The notes: generated by a model not told the origin, from the sequence alone. Positions 13,793-24,781 are shown, counted from the stretch's first letter. The stretch: DNA of 64,000 nucleotides from Flaccisagitta enflata (GCA_965153355.1 OZ231128.1:5890001-5954000), one strand, 5' to 3'. Translations and numbers: made by a program.

Positions 13793-14260
13793 CCCTTTTT
13801 GGGCAGCTGTCCCGAAGGGGTCGATGACCTATGCTTTCACACATATGGGGAAGTATCTCCTTCAGTGTATCCCCTCTCAAATCCCAGTCTTGAGGCCCAA
13901 ATCTTAGTCTTGAAGCCCAAATCCCAGTCTTGAGGCCCAAATCCCAGCCTTGAGGCCCAAATCCTAGCCTGGAGGCCAAAATTCCAGCATTGAGGCTATA
14001 ATCTTAGTCTCCAGGTCAAAATATCAGCCTCCAGGCTAAGATTTGGGCTTTGAGGCAAGGATTTGGGCCTGGAGGCTGGGATTTGGGCCCCAAGGCTGGG
14101 ATTTGGGCCTCGAGGCCGGAATTTGGGTCTCAAGACTGGGATTTGAGGGAGAGTCCGGTGGAGGAGAAAATTCCCCGTTCCCCTTCTACTTCAAGCACAA
14201 CTTAAGCAGGGTACGGGTACCGCTGACCATCTAACGCTTTTGCTACTATTATTATTTAAA
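13793..14260. repeat. Family F element, long imperfect palindrome
   Basis: Starts ttgggcagctgtcccgaagg, then cacacatatgggg, about 21-bp units (cagtcttgaggcccaaat) that invert near 14030, ending with ggtaccgctgaccatctaac. Same design as 5096-5632. Confidence 0.85.
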
Positions 14261-14699
14261 TTGCATTCTTTTAATAGTTGACCCCTTTGACGTAGGATCG
14301 TCGGCGTCGCGATCCAATTCACCTCGAGAAGGCCTCAGGCCGCCAGCGGGTCCTGGTTAGTAAATCCTCCTCATGGATTGATTATGTTATGATATTTTTC
14401 GAGTCCAGCTGTTTTGTCTGATAATCTCGCTTCTAAGCTGGTTCAGATCCAAATAATGTCACAACCGGGCCTGTATACAGTTGCAAATTCATATCAAAGG
14501 ATTTGGTAATGGGGAAGGAATTCGAAGGGTAGAAAAAGGAAAATATAGAAAATTCTATACTTTTGGCAGTACTAAAAAGAGGTATTTAGTCACTACAACT
14601 CAGTTTTATTCTACTTGAACCAAAGTGTTACTGCATAGGGGCTGTTTGGGTATGAAAATCTGATGTTATTCGCGGGAAGAAATTGTAAGGACAAGGGAG

Positions 14700-15041
14700 G
14701 GCGGAAGAAATCAAAAGTTGTGCCACTACAAATAATCAAGGTGACAACGGGTCCGATCATCGTCAGTGACCCATTGTCGACCGGAGAACTTTGTACTTAT
14801 TCACCGACAGGTGGTGGTTCGAGTGGGTCTTCCCCCGACGAGCGTCTTAACGTAGATAACGGAGTGCAACGACCGACTTCTCTGCGAACGCAAAGTCGGT
14901 CTCCCACTCGCCGGACGCCTTTGGGGGGAGGCGCTGGAGGCGACGATCGGAAGCATCAGCCACCACCAATGGCCACCAATCCTCTTACCTCCGTCGTCAA
15001 CAGCGCCTCCAGGATGGGCGCCAGAACACTCAAATCATTAG
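14700..15041 (+). CDS. MADD: MADD exon 2: basic, Ser/Thr/Pro-rich linker
   Basis: About 114 codons open in one frame, GC-rich compared with the flanking introns, with a run SRSPTRRTP and ending ASRMGARTLKSLG at donor gtacga. The 5' boundary at 14700 (caagggag) is chosen because it is the acceptor that keeps the phase from exon 1; it is weak, and the exon could begin elsewhere within 14663-14741. No known domain; probably a disordered, phosphorylatable linker. Confidence 0.75.
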
Positions 15042-15073
15042 GTACGACACTGACTACAGATACAATGATAATA

Positions 15074-15441
15074 CAATGAGAGGGGTAGCAAAATCGTTAG
15101 CACCCCTACCCACAGCTTAGATGGGTAATGTCACAAAGACAACTAAGGTGGCAGCTGGAATCTTATCCCATAACAATTCCCGCCATCGAGGCGTTTTTCG
15201 AATTTCCTTATCATTCTATAGAAAATGCTCATAAAAGGGCTAAATCCAACACTTCTGAAAATGGCCGATTTCCACCCTAAAAAGAGCTGTATCTCTAAAA
15301 CATGGTTGAGATTACAAAATGGCCTCGATGGCGGGAATTGCATTGGGATAAGCTATCGGCCACCACCTTTGATACACTTGTGGTATTGATCATCTGAGCT
15401 ACAGGTAGGGGTGCTAGCGATTTCGACTACCTCTCTCACTG
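15074..15441. repeat. TA-flanked MITE with long inverted arms
   Basis: 368 bp; arms gaggggtagcaaaatcgtta / ggtgctagcgatttcgacta and inner arms cccgccatcgaggcg / cctcgatggcggg. TA on each side. It begins about 30 bp after exon 2. Confidence 0.8.
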
Positions 15442-15594
15442 TAATATCATCGCTTCTGTAGGCACTTTTGGCACGAATTGAAAGAAAGACAAACACATAC
15501 AGACAGACAGATACTGACTGAAGTACTGAAGGAATAATGGAAGAAAGGCTATAGGAATATTGAAAAAAAGGCTATAGGAAAAAATGAAACAAAA

Positions 15595-16395
15595 AGAAAG
15601 ACTAATGGAAGAGAGAAAGAAAGACTAATGGAAGTGAGAAAGAAAGACTAATGGAAGAGAGAAAGACTAATGGAAGAGACAAAGAAAGACTAATGGAAGT
15701 GAGAAAGAAAGGCTAATGGAAGAGAGAAAGAAAGGCTAAAAGAGAGAAAGAAAGGCTAATGGAAGAGAGAAAGAAAGGCTAATGGAAGAGAGAAAGAAAG
15801 GCTAATGGAAGAGAGAAAGAAAGGCTAATGGAAGAGAGAAAGGCTAATGGAAGAGAGAAAGAAAGGCTAATGGAAGAGAGAAAGAAAGGCTAATGGAAGA
15901 GAGAAAGAAAGGCTAATGGAAGAGAGAAAGAAAGGCTAATGGAAGAGAGAAAGAACTGCTAATGGAAGAGAGAAAGAACGGCTAATGGAAGAGAGAAAGA
16001 ACGGCTAATGGAAGAGAGAAAGAACGGCTAATGGAAGAGAGAAAGAAAGGCTAATGGAAGAGAGAAAGAAAGGCTAATGGAAGAGAGAAAGAAAGGCTAA
16101 TGGAAGAGAGAAAGAAAGGCTAATGGAAGAGAGAAAGAAAGGCTAATGGAAGAGAGAAAGAAAAGCTAATGGAAGAGAGAAAGAAAGGCTAATGGAAGAG
16201 AGAAAGAAAGGCTAATGGAAGAGAGAAAGAAAGGCTAATGGAAGAGAGAAAGAAAGGCTAATGGAAGAGAGAAAGAAAGGCTAATGGAAGAGAGAAAGAA
16301 AGGCTAATGGAAGAGAGAAAGAAAGGCTAATGGAAGAGAGAAAGAAAGACTAATGGAAATGAGAAAGAAAGACTAATGGAAATGAGAAAGACAAA
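15595..16395. repeat. 23-bp minisatellite, about 33 units
   Basis: Core aaggctaatggaagagagaa repeated with point variants (actgct, acggct, agactaat). Confidence 0.95.
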
Positions 16396-16582
16396 GAAGT
16401 AGTAAATGAAGGAAGATAAAGAAAGATGAAGAAAGAAAGATGAAGAAAGATAAAGAAAGATAAAGAAAGATAAAGAAAGATAAGGAAAGAAAGATGAAGA
16501 AAGATAAAGAAGTAGTAAAAGAAGTAGTATAGAAAGATAGAAAGAAAGATAGAAAGAAAGATAGAAAGATAGAAAGAAAGAT

Positions 16583-16633
<51 letters not shown>

Positions 16634-16640
16634 AAAAGAT

Positions 16641-16735
<95 letters not shown>

Positions 16736-16852
16736 AAAAAGATAGAAAGAAAGAAAGAAAAAAGAAAGAAAGAAAGAAAGAAAGAAAGAAAAAGAAAGAA
16801 AGAAAGAAAGAAAGAAAAAGATAGAAAGAAAGAAAGAAAGAAAGAAAAAGAT

Positions 16853-16911
<59 letters not shown>

Positions 16912-16920
16912 GAAAGAAAG

Positions 16921-16951
<31 letters not shown>

Positions 16952-17690
16952 AAAAGATAGAAAGAAAGAAAGAAAGAAAGAAAAAGATAGAAAGAAAGAA
17001 AGAAAGAAAAAGATAGAAAGAAAAAGAAAGAAAGAAAAAGATAGAAAGAAAGAAAGATAGAAAGAAAGAGTAAAGGCAAAGAAAGAGTGAAGGAAAAGGA
17101 AGAAAGAAAGACTAAGGAGGAGAAAGGAAGAAAGAAAGACTAAGGAGGAGAAAGGAAGAAAGAAAGACTAAGGAGGAGAAAGGAAGAAAGAAAGACTAAG
17201 GAGGAGAAAGGAAGAAATAAAGACTAAAGGAAGGAGAAAGAAAGAAATAAAGACTAAAGGAAGGAAGAAAGAAAGAAATAAAGACTAAAGAAAGAAATAA
17301 AGACTAAAGAAAGATGGAAGAAAGAAATAAAGACTAAAGAAAGAAAGAAAGAAAGACAAGAGGAAGAAAGAAAGACAAGAGGAAGAAAGAAAGAAAGAAA
17401 GACAAGAGGAAGAAAGAAAGAAAGAAAGACAAGAGGAAGAAAGAAAGAAAGAAAGACAAAAGGAAGAAAGAAAGAAAGAGAAAGGAAGAAAGAAAGAAAG
17501 AGAAAGAAAGAAAGAAAGAAAGAAAGACAAAAGGAAGAAGGAAAGAAAGAGAAAGAAAGAAAGAGATTGAAAGAAAGAAAGACAAAAGGAAGAAGGAAAG
17601 AAAGAGAAAGAAAGAAAGAGATTGAAAGAAAGAAAGACAAAAGGAAGAAGGAAAGAATGAAAACATAAGGAAGAAGGAACGAAGAACTCT
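16396..17690. repeat. Purine-rich GAAA/GATA/GGAA satellite tract
   Basis: About 1.3 kb almost free of pyrimidines on the plus strand. Local units include agaaagaaagat, aaggaggagaaaggaag and gaaagacaagaggaag. Confidence 0.95.
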
Positions 17691-17722
17691 CTCTCTTCTC
17701 CTTATCACTCCCACTCCTACAG

Positions 17723-17822
17723 GCCAAAGTTTTGATGCAAGCGACACATCTTCTCGACCATTAGGTGGATTCGGTTCTTCAGGGTCAACGATTGGAGTAG
17801 ACGCAGGGAATGGCGGCATTGG
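17723..17822 (+). CDS. MADD: MADD exon 3: Ser/Gly linker
   Basis: 100 nt, phase 1 to 2, between cactcctacag and gtaagg. Reads [18 protein letters not shown] then a Gly/Ser-rich tail. Phase matches both neighbours. The long GAAA purine tract lies upstream, and a short native pyrimidine tract (17691-17720) serves the acceptor. Confidence 0.85.
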
Positions 17823-17898
17823 GTAAGGTTTCATCCATTTGCCCATGTTGCTCATGTAGAAGATGATTTTAGTTTAAATTCTACAGACGTAAGTGAAA

Positions 17899-18272
17899 TA
17901 AAAGAAGTTAACCCCCCCAAAAACTGTAGCACCCCCTATAGTCGCAACTGCTAAATAGAAAAAGGCATATAAGATAGAAAATGGAAGCTTATATCAATAC
18001 AATTAGTTTAATCAGAGCAAATTCCCAGTAAAGAATTACAGCTTAAAAACTAGTTAAAATTAACACTTTTTGAATTATGCGAAAAATACAATTTTTAACT
18101 GTTTTTTAGTTATCTCTTTATTGGGAATGAAATTCTATAATGGATCTGACTAGGTTAATTAATAATTATATCAAAAGAAGTTATTATTCCTCATCTTATG
18201 TCTTTTTTTATCCCGCGGTCAAGGTTGTAGGGGGGGTGCTACAGTTTTTGGGGGATTAACTTCTTATTTTTC
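17899..18272. repeat. Family G MITE
   Basis: About 370 bp with terminal inverted repeats agaagttaacccccccaaaa, continuing ctgtagcaccccct. A second copy is at 38004-38376. Confidence 0.85.
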
Positions 18273-18644
18273 ACTTTTGTCTGTATGATATCCATCGCGC
18301 GGTTAGCATTTCTTTCAAGCAATCGTAATTTAGTCCAAGATACAGTGGAGCACCGCTACAGCGCACCCGCTTTAAAGGCATTCTCGCTTAGGGAAGAATT
18401 TTTTCTCAGGCGCCCTCGTGACTCGAAAAAATTTAATCTTTCAAAAATGTTCGAAACTGATATCATCCTATCCTATTAACCTTCCGAAGTCGCCCTGAAA
18501 AATATTGGCGCTTAACAAAGCTTAGGGCGCCAGCAAATGCAGGTTTTAACTTAATCATGTAAATTAGGAAAATGAGCGTAAGCAAGCGGCTATGCGCAGC
18601 AGAACCTCTTCATTCATGACCATGAACACGCAGCGTTGTTCTGA

Positions 18645-18745
18645 TTTTAGTCACGTGCTGTGCAACTCTACATCCCGCTTTGTCCGTCCATCCGTCCCTC
18701 CATCACTCTGATTTTTAGTTTTTTTAGCGGTCTTTGGCCTCAGGG
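18645..18745 (+). repeat. Family A repeat, partial
   Basis: Head ttagtcacgtgctgtgcaac, tctacatcccgctttgtccg, GTCC array. Confidence 0.65.
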
Positions 18746-18789
18746 CTCCTCCCCATATAATCAAGTGACCTTGTTCAATCCATACATTT

Positions 18790-18790
<1 letters not shown>

Positions 18791-18842
<52 letters not shown>

Positions 18843-18990
18843 GAAGTCATGGACGACAAAAATGTTATTCTCATTAATTTACATCATATCGTCAAACATC
18901 AGGCTACGAGTCGCGAATCGTGTGTGTGCGTGTGCGTGCGTGTGTGTGCGTGCGTGCGTGTGCGTGCGTGTGTGTGTGCGTGTTTGATTG
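18791..18990. repeat. (CT)n and (GTGTGC)n microsatellites
   Basis: CT run 18791-18839, then GT/GC-rich run 18919-18990. Confidence 0.9.
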
Positions 18991-19028
18991 TTTGTACATG
19001 TGTGAACGTGTGTGTAAACATGTACATG

Positions 19029-19226
19029 CACGTGACTCTAACCCGCTATGTCCGTTGGCCAGTCTGTCCGTCCGTCCATCCATAACGCTTAGCTTTTTTG
19101 GAGTTTTTGGGCGGTTTTTGCATTATTGCTCCAACCTAACCGCTTGGCCTTTCTCATCACTGCCTCTGCCCAACCCTATGCGACCTCCGCAGTAATGTAT
19201 CCGGCCTTCATAACTTTTAGGCCGGT
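19029..19226 (+). repeat. Family A repeat
   Basis: Head catgcacgtgactctaaccc, GTCN array gtctgtccgtccgtccatcc, body with ttgctccaacctaacc, tail tatccggcctt. Confidence 0.7.
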
Positions 19227-19367
19227 AGGCTGGTTGGGCCAGTCCGAGTGGTCAGATCATAACATCCCCGTAAGCCCTAATGCACCATACCCTTGTAAAA
19301 GTTCTCTCCAAATATGAAGCAATTTGGTCAAGGCTCTCAATAGTCAGCCCTTATTTTAAATCCACTA

Positions 19368-19411
<44 letters not shown>
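19368..19411. repeat. (GTC)n microsatellite
   Basis: Fifteen GTC triplets. Confidence 0.95.
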
Positions 19412-19517
19412 ATAAAGTCACCAGAAGCGTCTATCAGTGTTTTTACTCATCCTTGGCTCACATTTTCATATGTCGGAGCTATTAACAATCGGTCGAATGC
19501 CTTGAGGTAATCATATG

Positions 19518-19728
19518 TTTTTAGTCGCGTGCACGCGACTCTACAACCTGCTTTGTCCGTCGGTCGGTCGGTTGGTCGGTTGGTCGGTCACACTTTACTT
19601 TTTTTTATGATTTTCTATCTTCGACCTCACCGCTCCTGCCCAAATGGTCTGGTGACCTCAAATATGGCCCCTGCCCACCCGCACGCGACTTCGGTAGCCG
19701 TGTATCCGGCCTTGTTTTTTTTTCAGCC
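19518..19728 (+). repeat. Family A repeat, near-complete reference copy
   Basis: Perfect head palindrome AGTCGCGTGCACGCGACT, then ctctacaacctgctttgtcc, a (GGTC/GGTT)n array, body with ctcctgcccaaatgg and cccctgcccacc, third arm gcacgcgact, tail tgtatccggccttgt. Confidence 0.9.
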
Positions 19729-19729
19729 T

Positions 19730-20972
19730 GGCGTCTTAAAAGATCCGAAATAGGGATATTTCGCCGTATGGTTCACTGATATATCATTCAGTTCATTACT
19801 TATGTTTTATCTCTTTCTAGTGCAAAAAAACCGCAAATGAAGGCATGTGAGAAGCCAGAACCAATGTAGATTGCCAAACAACTGTCTACGACATGATATT
19901 TACTAGTGTGACAAATTGGGAAATGTTGTCTTAAAAGATCCGAAATATGGTCAGTCTGAAAAGCTACACAGGAACTTATCTCGCTTAAAAATTGATTAAA
20001 TCAATAGTTAGTTTTGCTGAATTAGGTACATATCTATGGGCAGGAACTGAAAAAAACGCTTCAGCTCAATAAATGGACCCTGAAAAAAAAAGATTACTGA
20101 CACAATCAGTTGAAGAAACCATGGCAATTTTGCCACAACTGATGCTTTCACTTAAAAGGATGTTTCTCACTAAGTAATCAAGATATTGGCCAAATTTTTT
20201 TTTCATCTTTCTCTTTAAGGCCGATAGTAACGCTCCAACATCTCATATGGTTTTTAGGAAGCTGTCATTACCTCACAATATCATTACTTCTATGTGTTAC
20301 ATAATTGTTACAAGATTTCGGGCAAAAATTGGTCGCTTTTTTCACTAAAACAACAAGAAAATCGTAATTTCTTTATGAAAATTCTTTTGTTATGACCCGA
20401 TTACGATATAAGAAGATGATTTCAGAAACATATTGCCGTCGGAAGGGAAAATATTGCTTGACACGGACGTTAACAGCGGAAAAAACACATTGTACCCCTG
20501 AGAAAAAATTCTACCTTAGAACTCTTCAATCTTCAAAAGAGAGTTTCTGTAGTTATTTGTAGATTGGCAATAGGGCATGAATTTGTAATTTGCTCAGTGC
20601 CTTGACATGCGCTCTACTCTACTGTAGTTGAGTTCGACTGTAGTTGGTAAAGATATTAATCATCTGAAATAATGAACCTCACTCTTTTAATTGTTTTATT
20701 TACCCTTGATTAATTTTTTTTCCTGCTTTGGCTGGTCAAAATACTTGTCTGATTGAGTTATCCAATAAGGATTCTAGTAGAGGATTTCCTTCTCTTCTCA
20801 GCATAAAGAGTGACAGACTTTTCTAGTTTTCAATAAAAAAAAAATGATTTTGAAAAAAAAATGAATATGGCTAAGACTAAGACAATATAAGCTTCACCTA
20901 AGCAACGAGTGTTCTGAGAATTCTCCTATGTATGACTTGCAATTCAATTTACACGCTTTTCCTCCTTCTCAG
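19730..20972. other. AT-rich intron, nothing recognised
   Basis: Intron between exons 3 and 4. Contains two copies of gtcttaaaagatccgaaata (about 19733 and 19929), no other clear structure. Confidence 0.5.
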
Positions 20973-21061
20973 CGGGAGCGCCTCCTCCTCAAGCGGAAGA
21001 AATTCCTCTTCATCCATTCTATCCAGCGTCACCGATGATTTCATAGATGGAGCCAAAACCG
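20973..21061 (+). CDS. MADD: MADD exon 4: Ser-rich linker
   Basis: 89 nt, phase 2 to 1, between ccttctcag and gtaagt. Reads GSASSSSGRNSSSS then ILSSVTDDFIDGAKT. Codon use is mixed and GC-richer than the surrounding intron. Clear acceptor and donor. Confidence 0.85.
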
Positions 21062-21205
21062 GTAAGTACAAGTCGGTTAAAAACGGTTAAAAAATGTTAA
21101 ATATGAAATCTTTTGAGAATCTACGAACTTTATAAAATGAGGTTTATTGCTGCATCATAGAACTTTCTTTTCTTCGTTATCATTTTCTTCTGCTGTCATA
21201 CATAG

Positions 21206-21232
21206 CGTCTGGAGTATTCGCAAATTTTTTGG
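21206..21232 (+). CDS. MADD: MADD exon 5: 27-nt microexon
   Basis: Microexon ASGVFANFLG between catacatag and gtgagt, phase 1-1. It lies 144 bp after exon 4 and 113 bp before exon 6. Its symmetric phase and tiny size make it a candidate cassette exon. Support comes from phase continuity and strong splice sites rather than direct conservation. Confidence 0.75.
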
Positions 21233-21345
21233 GTGAGTCAAAGATTTTTGCTTCGAAATAAATTCCTCCTTTGTTATTTCATTTTGTTTCATTTTTTGTT
21301 TTGTTTTTTTTCTCGCCATTTTATGTCAATATTCGTCATAAACAG

Positions 21346-21375
21346 GACAAGTTGGCGGAGATCACGTCGAAGACG
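21346..21375 (+). CDS. MADD: MADD exon 6: 30-nt microexon
   Basis: Microexon GQVGGDHVED between cataaacag and gtaggc, phase 1-1. It could be skipped alone or together with exon 5 without changing the frame. The encoded Gly/acidic stretch has no recognised motif. Confidence 0.7.
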
Positions 21376-22073
21376 GTAGGCCGTCTTTTCTTGTTTGATG
21401 GGATGATTTTGTTATATTTAGCCGTGATTCTTTAAATACCCCATGCCGTCGTAAATCGACTGCCGATACGATTTACAGCTCACTTGGTGGTTTTCAATTT
21501 TTTACCTGCCAGAGAAGGGAGAAAAAGACATAAAAGTATTGGGAACAGCGAGTAGACTCCTATGTAGAACAATACTTTCAATAACATAATATTACATGAT
21601 AGATTGGGTGCAGGGTGTCTGTATATCTGTTCATGGAAGTGCGTGCACGTGACGTTTACGGGCCCGCCGACTGACTGACAGATCGATGGCTAAGCCTAAG
21701 TTTATATTCGTAGCACGCCTTTTTGTGATAAGAAAAGTAATAACCCTTACTTCCTATCGTTGCCTATCGGTTCACCTGCGTCGATTTGTTTGCACATGAG
21801 ACTAACAATCACTCGATTTGCCTGTTTGTAGTCGATTTTATGGGAAAATACTTTATACCATGAAAATGATAACTAGACATTTGTCATTTTGTCAATTAAC
21901 CGCGCACTGCATTTCCGCTTACCCGCGTACCGTCACGACTCACGCGTCATCACACCCGAGTCTCGATTTCTATCCACATTTCCAGTTGAAGAATGAAGAA
22001 GGGAAGCAACTGCAGAGACTCTCATTCTCATGCATGCAACGCCTTGTAAATTCTCACTTTTCCATGCATCCAG

Positions 22074-22215
22074 GTTCTGCAAAAACGAGCGCTAAAACGA
22101 GTGGGATGATCGCCATCCCAGCTTCTGCTCGAGCTGCCAAAGAAAAACTGCAACAACCCTTCGCGCCATTTCCTAATCGAGGACCCCGCAAGATCGAATC
22201 TCCGCTCATTCGCAG
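22074..22215 (+). CDS. MADD: MADD exon 7: linker before conserved middle block
   Basis: 142 nt, phase 1 to 2, between gcatccag and gtgcgg. Contains IAIPASARAAKEKLQQP and PNRGPRKIESPLIR. The mix of Ala/Lys helix-like and Arg/Pro segments suggests the linker running up to the conserved region. Phases match both neighbours. Confidence 0.88.
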
Positions 22216-22248
22216 GTGCGGAGAGTAAAAACTTCGTTACTGTTAATA

Positions 22249-22358
22249 ATGGGGATGTGGAAGCGATTGACCGCTTCCATTTTGGAGGTTGGGATAGCTA
22301 CTAGTATTTGAACTACAAAATGGAAGCGGCACTAAAATCGACAGCTTCCACATCCCTA
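22249..22358. repeat. Short palindromic MITE
   Basis: About 110 bp with arms GGGATGTGGAAGC / GCTTCCACATCCC and inner arms gcttccattttg / caaaatggaagc. Confidence 0.75.
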
Positions 22359-22503
22359 GTTATCAATGGTATGTTGACGTTACGAACGAACTGCTGGTCT
22401 GTGGAGACGTGGAGACTTCGAGACCGATGTTTGATTGCCGTCTGGTTAGATTTCTGTCTCTGCTGAATGATTTGAAATAGAACTTTGTGTCTTGTTTAAA
22501 GTA

Positions 22504-22679
22504 CAGTTGAACCCCACTCCACCGGATTTCAGGGGACTAATAATATTTTTCTGTTATAAGCGGACTTCTGTTATTGCCAACAAAATAAATAAAAAAATCA
22601 AATTGAAAGGACTATGAATTTGCATCTGTTATGGGCGGAATTCCGCTGGTGGCGGGTCCGTTAGAGCGGGGTTCAACTG
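22504..22679. repeat. TA-flanked MITE
   Basis: 176 bp, CAGTTGAACCCC to GGGGTTCAACTG, TA on both sides. Ends 50 bp before exon 8. Confidence 0.85.
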
Positions 22680-22729
22680 TATGTCTAGTTTGATTTTCGT
22701 GTCCTTTATCGCGTATTCCATTTCCGTAG

Positions 22730-22873
22730 TGGTGGCGGTCCTTCGTCCGGGGCCATTCCAGGAGGCATTCAAGATGTCAGAAACGCCGCCATCAACGCCG
22801 CCGCTGCTCAAGCCAAAAGAGGACAAAAACTCATCGAAAAACAAGCCTTCGAACAAAGAACTATGTCTAACAG
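22730..22873 (+). CDS. MADD: MADD exon 8: Ala/Lys helical segment
   Basis: 144 nt, phase 2 to 2, between tttccgtag and gtgtgt. Reads SGGGPSSGAIPGGIQDVRNA then an Ala-rich helix with AKRGQKLIEKQAFEQRTMSN. A 176-bp TA-flanked MITE ends 50 bp upstream of the acceptor. Confidence 0.88.
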
Positions 22874-23189
22874 GTGTGTAGATAGTGCAGTTTGCCTAAA
22901 AAAAACAAAACAAAACAAAAACGAAAAAAAAATGGGAAGTATGCCTGATTGCTTTCTTGGCTTTTGTCATTGATATGGCAAGTGGAAGAATATCCCCTAC
23001 CCTCACTATACCCAAACTGAAAAATATGGAAGAGGGTCTTGTGAGCTCTCACTGACTAAGGCCTTGCGGGTTTGGCCGTGAGAAGGCCGAGGCTCGGTTT
23101 TGAGGCCTAACCCGAAATTCGGTTTTGCCTTCAGGCCCGATTTTGTTTTCTAGGATATTTTTCCTTTTATGTATTCTTTCAATCTTTTT

Positions 23190-23465
23190 TGAATTTCCAC
23201 CAAGAACACTCTTAGATTTCACCAAATCACCCTCTTGAGCCCCCCAAAAAAATCGAACAATTTTTTCTTCAATTTTTACAATTTGGAGGTGTTCTACTTC
23301 TAGGTGGAAATTGAAAAATTGCCATGGTGGCGCCAATTGTATCCACCTAAGGTGTATTCCGCTACAGCAAGTGAGAAATTTACTTGAACTGTATAAGCTG
23401 TTGGGGGTGATGCTAAAACTTTGGGTCCCTCCTCCGCTCTTATTAGGGTCCCATCTGTACGTAGT
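23190..23465. repeat. Family H MITE, right part only
   Basis: Shares cttttggtccctcct-type end and tattagggtcc with the complete copy at 51728-52379; also agaacactcttagattt inside. Confidence 0.65.
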
Positions 23466-23502
23466 TATTATTTATTTCTGCCTTTCATTCGGTCCCTCCT
23501 GC

Positions 23503-23503
23503 C

Positions 23504-23535
<32 letters not shown>

Positions 23536-23632
23536 TCCCTTCTTTCGTCTTGTTTTTCTTTCTTTCCCTTCTTTCATCTTGTTTTTCTTTCTTTTCCTTC
23601 CTTCCTCCCTCCCTTCCTTCTCTGTTTTCCTT

Positions 23633-23704
<72 letters not shown>

Positions 23705-23772
23705 GCTCTCTCCCGCTCTCTCCCGCTCTCTGCCGCTCTCTGCCGCTCTCTGCCGCTCTCTGCCGCTCTCCT
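23503..23772. repeat. (TTTC)n / (CT)n / 10-bp CT-derived array before exon 9
   Basis: TTTC and T/C-rich run, then (TC)n 23637-23702, then 10-bp units CTCTCTCCCG and CTCTCTGCCG up to the acceptor at 23776. Confidence 0.95.
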
Positions 23773-23776
23773 CCAG

Positions 23777-24020
23777 CGAGAACCAGCACTTCCTAAAGGA
23801 GGTAATCGACGGAATTCTCGAGGGTCAAGGCGTTGGTTGGCTTAAACTCTCGCGCGTCAAGAAATTGATGGAGGATGAGAATTATCGCAACTTCGTCGTC
23901 TCTCGACTCAACCGGAATATGGAGAGGAAAGTCGCCGATGACGTTCTGCACATCGATGACGTCAATATTTCCAAAAGTATCTTCAAAGGAGCGCTTAAAA
24001 TCTTACTTAGCATTATTCAG
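23777..24020 (+). CDS. MADD: MADD exon 9: conserved middle block
   Basis: 244 nt, phase 2 to 0, between ctcctccag and gtgtgt. Contains SENQHFLKEVIDGILEGQG, GWLKLSRVKKLMEDENYRNF, VVSRLNRN and SKSIFKGALKILLSIIQ. Human MADD has a colinear block (ENQ-FLKEV, GVGWL, VLSKLNR, YKGML-LLK), which is the strongest identifier in this half. The acceptor's pyrimidine tract is a 270-bp CT-derived microsatellite ending at the exon. Confidence 0.97.
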
Positions 24021-24565
24021 GTGTGTATAACCAACCGTTATAAGCGGACATGGCTAAAGGACAAGGGGGGGGGCCTTCAGGGCCGTCGGGAGAAGGTCAT
24101 CCGAAGGCCCCTTTTTGTCAGACCCAGAGGGCTGTTGGGCTCACTTGTCATGGAAAAAAAAGTTTGAACATTTAAGAAAAGAATAAAGGGGCAATTAAAC
24201 AATGACTGATAAAAGACATTTATTCTTGCAGTTTTTGATGAAGAGAGTGAAATGAGGCGTTTGAGCCCTTAGTAATGATGGAAAATCAATGAAATTGTAA
24301 CCGTTGGACTTCGATTTGATGTCGGACTTGAATTTGAGGCTAAAGGCCCAGTGCATTTTCCCCTGCAATTATGTAAGCGAAAGTGTATTTCTGACAGCCT
24401 AACTACAATAAAAAGTAAATGGACTCCAACCGTTTTGCCTGTCTGAATTGAAGTTGACATAGCAGCTGAGTAGGCGCCGTGTGTGTCAGATGCATCTCAC
24501 CGACAGTTTATGGTGGGGAATTTTCGACAGTAGGTTCCATTTCTTTGTGCTCTTCTTTTTGACAG

Positions 24566-24691
24566 GGTTTGGAACACACGTACTTCACTCACTGTTCTGG
24601 AGGGATGGCTTCTGCCTTGCAAGTTTTGGAAATCGCTCACACTCACTTTTGGATGAGTGAAAGGAAGACTCTATCACCCGGCAGCTCTTCG
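24566..24691 (+). CDS. MADD: MADD exon 10: GGMAS/LEIAHTH block
   Basis: 126 nt, phase 0-0, between ttgacag and gtgagt. GLEHTYFTHCSGGMASAL then QVLEIAHTHFWMSERK matches the family's LEQSY, GLGGMAS and LLEIAQTHY motifs. This block is nearly invariant across animal MADD proteins as I know them. Confidence 0.97.
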
Positions 24692-24781
24692 GTGAGTGGA
24701 AGACCTTTAACAGAGCTTTGGTTTCAATGCATCTGATGGTGTCACACTATTGGTGTGTTCTAAGCCGGATCAAGATGACGC

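Noticed and set aside
16327-17855. 250-residue Phe/Leu/Ser-rich minus-strand frame resembling a membrane protein
   Set aside because: It is the GAAA/GATA purine tract read on the other strand; no codon bias or start context.
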